From the NCBI RefSeq assembly GCF_963675165.1, contig NC_087390.1, forward strand, positions 6,052,250 through 6,116,249: a DNA stretch of 64,000 bases, read 5' to 3'. This document shows positions 12,001 to 23,216 of this stretch, piece after piece; within the stretch, counting starts at the first letter, position 1; each line of letters begins with the position of its first letter. The notes under the pieces were generated by a model. The model had not been told where the DNA came from, did not search any database, and saw nothing but the letters and a program-made list of their open reading frames with translations. This DNA comes from Halichondria panicea. Its lineage: Eukaryota > Porifera > Demospongiae > Suberitida > Halichondriidae. The translations under genes and the position numbers were made by a program.

Positions 12001-13106
12001 ATCCGGACTTTATTTCATGGTGGCGGAGAACGTATGGTTTAAGATTGAGCATCTTCGCAACGTCTTCTCTAAGCTCTTCTACATGTGCGAGAGTACAGTC
12101 ATCGAAAGAAGAGTCAAGTTTCAAAACCATTTCTTCATTATCATCTCTGGGAGTACATGTATGAGAGCGAACGATTTTCAATGGGAAAACGCGACACTTA
12201 AGGTATTCTCTAAATTCCTTTTTGTATCTATTCATACATTTTTGGTCGTCTTCATTTCCAAGATGTTTAGCAATAAGTTCAACCAAATAGAAGTCGAAAA
12301 AAGAGAAGTAGTATTGAAGTATGCGCCATATTTCATCAGTGGTGAAGCATTCTTCTAATTGCTTTCGTTTTTTACAAAACACGCATTGATTTTCTCCATC
12401 AAAGGCTTGCCTCTTGCAATTAATCCCTATAAAAGACAGTCAGTGATTTCCCTGGCATCTCGTTTTTGTTGTTTCAAAGATTTTTGCAAACTAGCTAATT
12501 ACTAGTGAATTAAACTTTTTCTCCATATTCGATGACTCCCGCTGCAGGTGTCTTTTCAACTCATCGATAGAAGTTAGAGCTTCACCTATAAACACATGAT
12601 TATTATTCATGGTAGTATTTATCGGAATCATCCTCACCATCATTTTTTCTTAGGCTAGTTGTGGCTGGTGGACCCTATTATACACATAAACCAGTAAGGT
12701 TCACATGCATCATATGCACATGCAGATAATTGATTACCTCACAAGCAGTTGCCAAAAGAAGTTAGCGTCTCTTCTTCAACACGGTCTAGTCCTATGTAGA
12801 TAAAATTCACAGTTGTGATGCAGAATGGAAATTGTTACCTGCAATGGTATCAGCCAAATTATAAAGCCCCACTGTAGTCTTTTTAAGACTGCCCGACAGG
12901 AGACTCCATGTTACACGTTGTGTACCCAGGAGCTTGGCCAACATTTCGCGCAAACAAATCTGATTATCTCCATTTTGCTCCTTTATATTGGTGAGATCAG
13001 GATGAGATAGACCTAGTGCTAATCCCAGTTCGAACCATTTTGGGCTGGCACTTCCAAGTTTCTCACAGACTTGTTGTAGATCGTAAATTGTTAACACCGT
13101 ACTCAA

Positions 13107-15114
13107 CTGTCAAGTACCTGTACATGGAAGTGTTGTATTATTATCTACAACCTAGCCTCGAGAGACCAGTCTATTCATCGGGGGAAAACGCCTATAATTG
13201 CATGCACGATCAAATTCCAATGTGTGAAATTTGTGTTATTGGTCCAGGAATTTCACATGGACCGCACACAGGGCATAAATAGGGTATGATTATGGATTAC
13301 ATGATGCACCATATGACTGATTGTGGGCATGCACATCCTGTGCGGTTATTTACCAATCAAAGGACCAACAACACGATTTTAATATAGGGTTCTTTCCTGA
13401 TGAGCAGTCTAGTCTCGAGGCTACTGACGATCACACACTAGGGAATTTTTACCCTGAGCATAGATCTCAAGTAATAATTCTATTTCTATTTTATAATCTA
13501 TTTATACCTATAGATGTATAGATCTATATCGATAATATCTGCCGCCTGTGGACACATTTCACCAGCATAGTGATTTTCTTGTTTTGAGTACATTATGTTA
13601 TTTTAAGAAACATGCAGCGCCTTATTTCGAAGAAGTATGGCAAGTAGACTATGTACGCTAATAAATCTCTACTCTACGATAATAATCACACACCTAGTAT
13701 GCAAGTTGCTAGTGATCTGCATCTGCATGTAGACTTACCACAGGTCTCTAACAAATATTCTACATACCTGATCAGCCCTTTGTTAATTGTAGACACTCTA
13801 TGTTGTCTGCCAAGTATTGATGCAGCCCTTCTGGAACATGATAACATGCCCCACCCCTCTTTAGTTGCTGCATGCAAGTTCATTCTAGTCACCACTTAAT
13901 TCCCACAGAGGCAGCACTCAGTGCAGTGGAGGCAAGTGAGGACAGTACACACTCACCCAAAATCCACTCTCTGTCTATTAAACAGACCCTCCACTGACAA
14001 GACAGCATCTAACCTACTGTATAGCGGGTAATTTTCGGGGGACAAAATATTCGTGGTTCAGCAATATTGAGACATTTCGTGGGTAATATTTTCGTAGTTG
14101 GAGCTTGCACTGCAGGTAAAGGTAGGCAAGGTCGCTTCATTCGTGGGTAAAATATTTGTGGTCAGACCTCCAACCACGAAAACCACGAATATTTGCCCCA
14201 CGAAAATTATATAAAAATATCTGTATCATTAATATACACTCTGTTTTTGCCTATATATCACCCGCCATAACTTAATAAAGCATGTTATACCGTATATACG
14301 CATAGTTGAAGTAATTACACAGCACCAGAAAAAAAATCCACTTCGTATAGTGGCACATTTCAAAAATTGCACTCAATCTGAGCGGCAGGCACTCAAATTA
14401 TGCTGGCGCTTTATGCGTATACAGTTATATATAGTGTAGTGTCTAGTGCATCTCTTATAAGTACACAGGTGGGTCTATACTGTTTGATGTTTGTGGTCTG
14501 TGTATGTTACAGCTGCATCTAGACAGTTACATAGCACAGCTATAATTATATGCATCAAATGCATGCATGAGCATGACATGTTAGAGGCCAAAAAGTAAAG
14601 GAAAGGCCGTGCGCGTCAAAAAATTTATTCCAACTTTTTTGTGCCCAATTGGAATTCTTTTTTGGACTTGGCACTTCTGTTAGTACCACTGTATTTATAT
14701 AAATTAGAAGAAAGACGGCCGGTATAATTATATTGATCACTGCTCGTTGCATGTGACTGGCTATATAATGTACACATTTAGGGGAATGTATAGTGGCTGC
14801 TTGAATATAGTGATTGACTGATTATCTCTCTCCCTCCACTGTAGTACCTGAGAGTCCATTCCTTGTGTCCTGTCAGTCCCCCGGAGTATGTATGCAGACC
14901 ACCTCACATGGCTAGGTGAGTACTATATAGCAGTGCCATTTAGATCCCACTTGATTATTGTGGAATGTACAGTGTATATGTACAGTTTTTGTGTAGAGCT
15001 ATCAGTATAATTATAGTTTGACATTCTATACGCTTGATAGTGTGACATCACCATTCATTGTATAGTCATGCACAATGCACAAGATTTCTGATGGGTCCGC
15101 CCACACAATTACAC
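13107..15114. other. intergenic region with a degenerate foldback element
   Basis: No convincing gene. Between about 14,022 and 14,215 there is a MITE-like inverted pair (TATAGCGGGTAATTTTCG on the left, CCCCACGAAAAT on the right), related by its end sequence to the element at 43,403-43,606. A possible short exon at 14,845-14,915 is bounded by CTGTAG and GTGAGT but cannot be tied to a gene. Confidence 0.4.
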
Positions 15115-15325
15115 ATTAAATGGCCACAAACATTCCCATTGTGTACGATGTAAACATGTCACACACCCACACATTTACTCCCCCTCTTATTGTGTCCCTC
15201 TAGATGTGGCTGAGCTGGAGGGTGGGGAGTCCAAGGTGACCACACTCATCGGGGCAGCTGCTAGCATAGACAATGTCTGCAGAATGGACCCTCTTGGAAC
15301 CTATGGATCACTGGAACACTAGCTA
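15115..15325 (+). other. possible terminal exon of an unknown gene, copy 2
   Basis: Near-identical to 6,968-7,200, including the AG acceptor and the short open frame DVAELEGGESKVTTLIG. Both copies lie immediately downstream of a death-domain gene on the other strand, so they were duplicated together with its 3' end. Function unknown. Confidence 0.3.
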
Positions 15326-15645
15326 TGTATAGCTAATTTGAATGATTACTAGCTATTAATTATTATACATGTGTACCACTTCTGGATTTATTACTGTACA
15401 TACGCAGTTTGGCATTACCTAAAAAGATTGTCGTTGGTTAAATTATTACTACAACTGAACTGATCAATGCATGTCAACGAAATTGGAATATTTGAATCGC
15501 ACTTAGCATAAAAATAATTATAATTAAGGTATGCCATTGATAATGTTGTGTTCTAGTATTGTACTCTAGTACTGTTCCCCTGTTTTCTTGAGGAGGTAAC
15601 CATCAACAGACAAGCTGGACAGTGTACGTAATCCATTCTCCTCCC

Positions 15646-18600
15646 TCACTGCTCCTCTGACCGAGGTCTCTTGGGGGGAACTGTATGGAGACACTCACCA
15701 GTAAAATAGAACATCACAACAACTGACTGTCTCACCTTGCTCAGTGTGTTCAGTGGCCTCTCTCTTCTCACCAGTGAGGGGGCGTGGTCGGGACGAGTGC
15801 TCCCAGGGAGTTGCTCCTGTTAATAATAATGGATGTATAACATAGTCTAAAGCAATTAACGTGTGCCTGAGTTGTAAAAGCAATTTCAGAGCAATGAATA
15901 CATGTATACCTTTGTATTTCTCTTCGACTATATCTGCTAGAACGTCTTGTTGGACAGTGTCACTTCTGAGGCCATTGCAAATGTCACTCCATGTACGAGA
16001 AGATGAAGATCGCAACCAGTGGGTCAGCATTTCACGCAAGCGAGCTTTATCGCAGTTCTCCTTAGATTTGATACCCTCAAGAGTGTTAACTTTAATTCCC
16101 AAAGCGAGGCCCAACTCAAACCAATCTTTAGCGGCCTTAATTAATAGAGAAAAAATATCTTGCAAACCCTCAATGCATAATTGGTCTTCATCTCTTTCAT
16201 CATCCTCACCTATATTATACATGGCAACAAGGGTATTAGATTCTTCGTCGCATCCACCATGATGTAAGTATGATCACAACATCATAGTAGATCTACTGTA
16301 CGTACCTGTGTGACTCCATTGTTGTAGCCGAGTGTTCCAGTGAGGGGGTGGAGGGGGTGTAGCAGAGGAGAGAGTGAGAGAAGTGTGGGACTGCTCCACT
16401 GACAGGAGGGACGGGGGAAACTCTGTACAGGATAAATGGTCACAGTATGTAAAGTGGATGCATGCCTATAATAATTATTATGAGGGGTCACTTGACAAAA
16501 TACTCCAAGATTTCAGTCCTTACACTACTGAGACACATTGATTATCCTCCAATGAGAATAGTGCACTTTCAGCTAAACTCAACGTACATATAAGGATGTC
16601 TTTTTGACTAAAAGTACCTGCAAAATTCTATTGATATTTTTGCAGCATACCGTGTAACGATGGCAGAGAGGGAGCTAGCACTGCATAATGGCTCCCAGAT
16701 TGCTGACCTGGGATTGCCACTGCACTCATGGGGTTGAGCACTTGAGGAGGAGGGGCCACTACATGACAGTGAATACACAAAATAATGTTTGGTTATGCAC
16801 TGAAACAACTATACCTTGATTTGGATCCACTGGGTCCAGTACAATCCATATTTGGTTATCAGGCTCCTTAGTTCCTTTCAAAGTTGTTAGGTGTGAACGT
16901 TTTGGTACCTTGCAGCCCCAGCTACTCTCAGAGAGTGTCGCTTCAAGTTTTGTGGATGGAACGATTCTCCCCGGCTTGAAGGAGTTGACTCTTTTCTTAG
17001 ATATCTGAATACAACAGACGCAAAACTAGCATAATTAACTTTATAACAATTTGAGAAACATTACCTTTGGTTTAACAAGTGGTTTTAGTCTCCATTCATC
17101 GATATCAACACCGCTGGTTATTGGTATATCCAGTGAAATATTTGAGTCTTCAAATTCCACTTCCAAAGTCAGTTTATTTTCTGCACCCAACTTTTGGAAA
17201 TAATATTGTGTTGCCTAAAGAAATAAAACAACAACATAAATAATTATACATTACAAAACCTCAAAAGTGTTTCCTAATGCACCTATCAATTTCAGTCCCC
17301 ACTACCCCCCATGCGGGCTATGTCGGGGTTTAGTTGGGATTTGATTTACATCAACTGCCCTACCCCAGGGGGCCTGTATGGTTGAAATCAAATCCCCACT
17401 TCCCCTCCCATACCCACTTAACAACCCCGGGATTTGACTACACGCGTGCATGTGCTATACTTTTCCGGATATTACTGTTGTGAATTTGTATATTGAGAAA
17501 GTCAAATTCCCCACCCTATCCCGCACCTTGGGGTTACTTGCTGAATCAAAACCCCAACAAAACCCCCCACTGTGCCCCGCAGGGGGGGTAGTGGGGACTG
17601 ACATTGATAGGTGCATAAGATAATTATAATTATTAGGCACAAAAAAAACCACAAAATCTGTCACTCACGGCATTATGTACTGCATCATCCACATTGATTG
17701 TGAAATGAATTTCCACGGTCCGAGGGTCGGCCTTTAGGTAGTATAGACTGGCGACATACAGTAGATCAACATCACCCTCCGCAGCTATTGCATATGAACT
17801 GAAATGATTCACACTTAAACAACCATACGAGCTGTGCTCGGTGAATGAGCCACGCCCTTCAAGCTGCTTGAATGTGTAGGGCATACTCTCCTGGGAGCAA
17901 TGTGCTCTCACAAATGAGAGCTTGGTTGAGCTGGTCATTTTGGCACAGTGCTGTATCTCGACTGTCAGCTGCTGTTGGAATCGACACAAGGGAAGAGGAC
18001 GTATCCAGAAGACACCGCTGACCAACTGGAGATTGTCAGGAAACTGGTACTGCCCAGCTACACTGGCCTTGATTTCTAGTTGACACTGGTCAACACCAGC
18101 TGGCAGGGAGCCCTGGGGTATGGTGAGCTTGAATCCATAGCCAACCCAGTGGATGGTTTGGAGTGAGTTGGTGACGATCACACATGTGCTGGCCACAACT
18201 TCAACACCAGGGAGGTCTGAGTGGAGGTAACAGTATAGAACAATGCAAATGAGGTACCTAACTCACTGAATGGGGTTCTGAGAGTGTTTACCAAAACTGT
18301 GTATGGATTCCTGTGGTTGACTCAAGACTTCAGTTGGTAGATGAGGACATGATATGACATCTTGATAACCTATCAGTGGTCAGTGGGTGATCACATGTCA
18401 GGCTACACATCATGCACACAGTCACCCTCTGTCGTAGCGTAACTCACCTGGTTCAACCTTGAGTTCCTGCTTCACTGGAACCAGTCCTTTGCTCTCAGCT
18501 CGGAGAAAATGAATCTCGTTTCTCAGGTATTCAATTTCTGTATGTCATAAGTACAGCTGATTCATTACAATATTAATTATATAAGCCTTTGCCTTTTTCT

Positions 18601-20841
18601 AGCTGGTGAATCTTGTCAGCTTGCTCGTCATACTCATCAGTCAACTGATCCAGCTCCGCCTGCAGACTCTCATACTCTAGAAGCCGTCGTTTCACTTCAG
18701 ATCTCAATTCAGTCACAGAACTTTCTCCACCTAAAGAATCTGTACACACAAAAGTCGTTATGATAACCTCTAACCAGCTGTAGCTTGTTCCTTGTCTCCA
18801 GGGCTTAGTTGGACCTCTTGTTCTTTGTTTCGAACTGTAAAATTATACATGTATAGTACTACTATATTATACAGACCTCTACTCTTAGTGTGTTTGCATT
18901 TTCATACCTTGTTCTTTGCTTAACTGGACCTCTGATTCAGAGGGCAGAGGTGAGTCTTCTATCTCTGGCAGTGACCCAGTCACACACTTGGCTATCTGCT
19001 CCGTGAGGTGACCCAGGTCCATCTTCCTCAGGACAGTGAACAGGCCCTCCCAGGTAGGGGGGTAAGATGGTCGCTTGCTTCTCTTCCAAGCATTGAAGAT
19101 CAGCTCAACGTAATCACTAGGAGAGAGTGTGGGAGCTTTCTTTCTGTCTTTCACTAAAAGATGTACTCCCGAGGTAATGTGGAATCGATACCGATCTTTA
19201 GAGAGAAGTTCCATGAGATTGATTCCATACTTGTGCAGTTGATGCAGCTTGGGTATGTTGAACTGTACAATCAATGGTACTGAGCAAAAAATATGATAGT
19301 AATGTAATTGCTTATCATAATTTATTATACCTTTTAAAAAAGCTCTGAACACTTTATTGCTGGGCTTTTCACGTTTATCTGTCCCTCCGATAACCAATAG
19401 CTCTCCAGTTGGCAGCACAACAGCAGATGAGTGTGTCAGTGGTAGTGGCAGGTCAGCAACATGTTCCCAGGACTGGGTGCTGGAGGAGAAGGCATAGATG
19501 GCTGTTGTGAGGTCATCATAAGCCCTTCCTCGATCTCCTCCAATGGACAAGAGACGGCCACCAAAGAAGGCAGCAGTTGAATAGCAATTAGGAGCATCAG
19601 GTAGCGTCTCCCATGGTGACTGGTCGGATCCAGATATGAGTGATTGTAGTGATGTACGGAATACTTTTCCCACAGAGGTGATCAGGTACCACTGGTCACC
19701 ATGGAGAACAGACTTGATGTCTTGTCCTGCATTTGCATTTGGTAGGGAGGGAGCAGTGGTCCACTGGCCATCTTTGAACACTTCCACAGAGGAGAGATCT
19801 CCTGAGGTATTCGTCCCTCCAACCACAACTAGTGCAGATCCACTACTGACAGCAGATGGGGAGCGTTGTGTCTCCTTCATAGGAGGCAGTGCTTCAACAA
19901 ACTGTCCACCCCTCATCGTGAAGACTTTGTTTGTTGTCTCTATTGTAGGATACTCACACCCACCCACCAGTAGCAGTTCAGAGTTATGGGTGACAAGGGT
20001 ATAGCGATAGGTGGGTGTGTCTGTCACTGTCCATGTTCTGTCAACTCCAGGTTTGAATGAGTACAGTGAAGCTTCAGCTCTCCAACCAGGTTCATCAGTA
20101 ATCCCTCCTCCAAAATAGAGTGTTCCATTCAGATACACTGAAGCGGCATTACTCATCTTCACTGGTAGAGAAGGCCATTCCTCCCACTCCAGATATGTTG
20201 AGGGATGGAGGATGTCAAGAATCTGCATGGGAGAAGGAAACATCAAGGTAAGCATAAATTATTATTTAGTGATGAGCTAACGTTTTCTATTATACGCAGG
20301 TTAAAATATGCGATACTAAATTCTAAATTCATGTTTGTCAGAGAAAACCGCGAACATTTATACCCTCGAAATATACGCGCTATATGGTAGCACTTTTATT
20401 TGGATAACTAACTATAGAGCTAGCAACATAACGAGGATATATATGTACTATGATTTAGATCCCACTTTTTTTAGTATGCACTTAATTTATAATTTCAGTG
20501 TTCAAATTTACTGTGTTGAATACTTAGAACTTGATTAGGAACGTAGATCAGAAAAATGAATTGTAGTCTGTAGCCTTGTGGCCAGATCTAATTGCTCAGG
20601 GGCCATTCAATCCCCGTGGTTGTATTACTAACTTACTACGCAAAGCCAGGTCAAATCCCACATAACAGTATGGGATCACATTTCAAGATCAAATGAGACC
20701 CAGAGGTGGGATAGTGGAGCAGCACATTGATGCCATGCATAATACCATTGCCATCTAGATCTAGTTAGTATATAGTTATAGCACATGTCTGTGGCACAGC
20801 TATAGGTCCTTTGTTTAACATACCTTGTCCTGATCAGCCAT
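15646..20841 (-). CDS. kelch / death-fold / coiled-coil / ZU5 / UPA-like / Death protein
   Basis: Fifteen exons join in frame to give 1058 residues: 20,824-20,841; 19,331-20,222; 18,908-19,279; 18,775-18,834; 18,593-18,730; 18,448-18,537; 18,292-18,369; 17,669-18,216; 17,065-17,214; 16,815-17,004; 16,651-16,758; 16,306-16,422; 15,910-16,209; 15,736-15,816; 15,646-15,680. The start is MADQDK. Residues about 10-300 form a kelch propeller with repeated VGG/IGG blades. A death-fold-like segment follows at 340-400 and a coiled coil at 428-523. ZU5 lies at about 555-700, UPA-like strands at 733-845, a Pro-rich linker at 846-920, a Death domain at 925-1015, and a basic end (KRPRSEEQ). No membrane segment or signal peptide is seen, so it should be a cytosolic or nuclear scaffold. 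ZU5-UPA-Death is the order of UNC5 and PIDD tails, where it serves autoinhibition and death-domain assembly. The kelch addition is unusual. The intron after the second coiled-coil exon uses a GC donor. Confidence 0.8.
17279..17613. mobile_element. foldback MITE in a ZU5-gene intron
   Basis: The ends are inverted copies (left GCACCTATCAATTTCAGTCC, right its near complement ending TTGATAGGTGC), enclosing about 270 bases rich in CCCC/GGGG blocks. It fills the intron between the ZU5 and first UPA-like exons. It is absent from the equivalent intron of the paralogue at 10,045-10,106, so it inserted after the split. Confidence 0.65.
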
Positions 20842-21029
20842 CTTCTTTGTCACCCACCCTTCTTTAGATGCTGCAGCTTTCTACCTCCACAATCCTCTAT
20901 AAGCCAAATTGCAAAATAGAAATTTTAAAGTGAGTTCTCATCACATGTAGATCTATGCAAATTAATTATAGTCACATGTTTTTAGACCATGCCTGCATGC
21001 ACCCATAAAAGTTACTTATATAAACAGAG

Positions 21030-22610
21030 CTAGAACATCTCAATCTTACTGTATCTAGACACAATGACACAATTGTTCATGTCCACAGCTAAACCACACA
21101 CAAGGTCCACTTGTTCACCCCCCTTGTTGCCAAGCAACTCGACAAACTCCCCTTGTGACGAGAACAGGTACACACCATCACACTCCCACTCACTGACATA
21201 CAACACGCCCCCACCATCCACAGCAATTGCCCGAGGGTGCTTTAGTTTATTGCTACTTGTTGAACTTATAGCTGCCGATGATTTATGAGTGATAGATCGA
21301 ATAAACCGTCCATCAGCTGTGAAGACTTGCACTCGATTGTTGTAATAGTCCGATATATACAACACAGTGTTGGAATCGTCAATAGCGATATTCTCGGGGA
21401 AATTAAACAGTCCATCACTATGGCCTTCACTACCGAATGAGCGCTTGAATGTGAGATGTGCAGAGAAAACTTGCACTCGATAGTTGACTTGATCGCAGAC
21501 GTACAATCGATGTTTCTTCTTGCTGAAACAGATGCCCAAGGGAAGGTTGAATTGTCCATCCTCACTTCCCATGCATCCAACAGTAGCAACGAACTTTCCT
21601 TTAGATGTAAACTTCTGTACTCGATGATTACCAGAATCGCTCACATAGATATTATCATCTTTATCAATCGCAACTCCTCTTGGTTTGTTAAATTTTCCAT
21701 GTTCTGTTCCAAATCCACCGAATGCTTTCTTCTTGCCGTCTTGAGCTATGATCGAGACGTAGTTTGATTTGTACTCGGCCACTATCAGTTCACCTTTGCT
21801 GTTCGTTGCAATACCTCGCGGCTTGCTAAGACCTTCGATGATTCTGATCGGCTTACGAAGGCTCTCTGGCGACGGGGTAACGGCCACAGGGTACGGACTA
21901 CCTTTGATGGGTCTATGATTGATTCTAATGTGAAGACTGTGTTTCCCTCGGCTAACTGGCTGGTAGGTGAGCGTACGGCGACCATTTTCCCTTTCAATAT
22001 CACATTTAATCGAAGCTCCGCTCTTGTTGTCTACTAGCTCAGCTGCAAGATCAAGTTTATCGATTAAATTGTCCACTGCAACGATAGTTTCTCTCCCGTC
22101 TATTGCAAATCCCAATCCTTCTCCACTTACAATGCAGTTATCAATCGCCACCTGTTCCGAATATACACTCCCAAAATCTTTGCAGTTTTGACGAATCTGC
22201 TCTGACTTGTCTCTGATAAATATCATATCTGCTTCGATCTGTGGCTGAATTGTGGATGGTTCAAACTCGACCGTTATCTCCTGTTCTTCGTGGCCGACTT
22301 GAGTGGTTGCCTCGAGTAACACGTTGCTCATCTTCGTGCGAGAGAGCTCAACTTTTTGCTTGTGGGCCGACAAAATTTGTAGCTTTTGTTGAGCGAGGCT
22401 ATCGAGTTGTGTAACCAGCTGTTCCTTGCGTTCTTCAATGATATGGATCAGTGAGTTCATTTCTCGGTTGATTTTCGCTTGAAGTGAGGATTTTTGAGAG
22501 TTAATTCTTTGTTCTCGTTCGTCGAATGTCTTCAAGGCTTTGTCTAAGTGCCTCTTGACGACTTTGAGACTCAACACGGTAGTGGTTGCTGGAGTAGCCA
22601 TATCCTGCAT
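21030..22610 (-). CDS. NHL-repeat / filamin-like TRIM-related protein, copy 2 (intact)
   Basis: A single-exon frame of 526 residues beginning MQDMATPATTT (a second Met four codons in is an equally good start). A coiled coil rich in Lys/Glu/Gln spans about 14-95. A filamin-type Ig segment with RGKHSLHIRINHRPIKGSPY lies near residues 225-245. The rest, from about 260, is an NHL propeller with repeated KPRG-AID, VSDSGNHRVQKF and ISDYYNNRVQVF motifs. The layout is that of the C-terminal two thirds of TRIM2/3/71, but RING and B-box are missing, so direct ubiquitin-ligase activity is unlikely. It may act as an adaptor or RNA- or protein-binding scaffold. It is transcribed away from the UBX-LRR gene, and its stop is only about 190 bases upstream of the kelch-ZU5-Death start on the same strand. 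Confidence 0.85.
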   Translation of the reverse strand: MQDMATPATTTVLSLKVVKRHLDKALKTFDEREQRINSQKSSLQAKINREMNSLIHIIEERKEQLVTQLDSLAQQKLQILSAHKQKVELSRTKMSNVLLEATTQVGHEEQEITVEFEPSTIQPQIEADMIFIRDKSEQIRQNCKDFGSVYSEQVAIDNCIVSGEGLGFAIDGRETIVAVDNLIDKLDLAAELVDNKSGASIKCDIERENGRRTLTYQPVSRGKHSLHIRINHRPIKGSPYPVAVTPSPESLRKPIRIIEGLSKPRGIATNSKGELIVAEYKSNYVSIIAQDGKKKAFGGFGTEHGKFNKPRGVAIDKDDNIYVSDSGNHRVQKFTSKGKFVATVGCMGSEDGQFNLPLGICFSKKKHRLYVCDQVNYRVQVFSAHLTFKRSFGSEGHSDGLFNFPENIAIDDSNTVLYISDYYNNRVQVFTADGRFIRSITHKSSAAISSTSSNKLKHPRAIAVDGGGVLYVSEWECDGVYLFSSQGEFVELLGNKGGEQVDLVCGLAVDMNNCVIVSRYSKIEMF

Positions 22611-23216
22611 TTGGTAATGATTATATCAGTATATATAAGGTGTCCGACACGACTAGCTCTAGCTCTAGCTCTAGCTCTATAGCTCTACGATACTATATAG
22701 TGAGGGAAATGTCTTATACAAAAATTATACTAAGCCAAAAAAAGGAACCTTGTTATTTTCTTGTAGGGCAACAAGCAAATTACAAGCATAATAATTATTA
22801 TAGAATGATTGCTCTCATATATCTGTGTTCTGAACAAGCTAACATGCAATAATTATTATAGAATGATTGCTCTCATATATCTGTGTTCTGAACAAGCTAA
22901 CATGCAAACTACAAGCAAACTACAAGCAAAACAAGCTTTGCATCATTGATCTCACCTTTCCTTTTTGTTTGCTCTCTTCTTGATCTTCAAAAGGGCAGCC
23001 AAGGACTAGACTGTTCTGGGAGCACATGCACATGCACAATAGGCAGCCATATATGCCAACACACCACACATGTGCTGTGTGCCTTATTATTACTCGAGGT
23101 GGTGCAGTGATTAGCTAGCTGCCCAAATACAGTGTTGTTGTGCAATACAGCTGCATGCGTATGGTTTCGCATTGATTGACCACTGTTGACATTCCTGAAC
23201 TGTTGTTAGCTACAAA
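22611..23216. promoter_or_regulatory. divergent intergenic promoter region, copy 2
   Basis: The head-to-head spacer between the NHL gene and the UBX-LRR gene. It matches 1,875-2,415 but has a tandem duplication of about 65 bases (unit starting AATAATTATTATAGAATG, near 22,788 and 22,850) and one additional AGCTCT unit near the NHL start. No defined core promoter element is visible. Confidence 0.4.

Larger units (their letters stand above)
7454..13106 (-). pseudogene. Death / coiled-coil / ZU5 / UPA-like / Death gene, degraded paralogue
   Basis: Exons read from high to low coordinates: a death domain (12,839-13,106), short linker exons, a cysteine-containing death-fold-like exon (11,838-12,426), coiled-coil exons (11,313-11,498; 11,005-11,142; 10,869-10,958), a ZU5 exon (10,107-10,647), two UPA-like exons (9,895-10,044; 9,641-9,827), a Pro-rich exon (9,147-9,255), a Death exon (7,786-8,101) and tail exons (7,587-7,667 and from 7,531). 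Exon sizes of 138, 90, 78, 150 and 81 bases equal those of the intact paralogue at 15,646-20,841. Several frame faults occur relative to it: an extra T near 11,938-11,941, a 7-base loss in the 11.2-kb exon, a net 1-base loss in the ZU5 exon, and a 2-base gain at the end of the Death exon that replaces the basic tail. No convincing first exon is visible. It is probably a decaying gene, though sequence error in homopolymers could explain one of the faults. Confidence 0.65.

Noticed and set aside
14845-15325. Joining the candidate exon at 14,845-14,915 to the DVAELEGG exon
   Set aside because: The phases do not match and the join creates a stop codon.
15646-20841. Calling the ZU5-Death genes UNC5 netrin receptors or ankyrins
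   Set aside because: No Ig, thrombospondin, transmembrane or ankyrin repeats are present; kelch replaces them.
21030-22610. Calling the NHL gene a TRIM ubiquitin ligase
   Set aside because: No RING and no B-box cysteines or histidines are in the single exon or just upstream.
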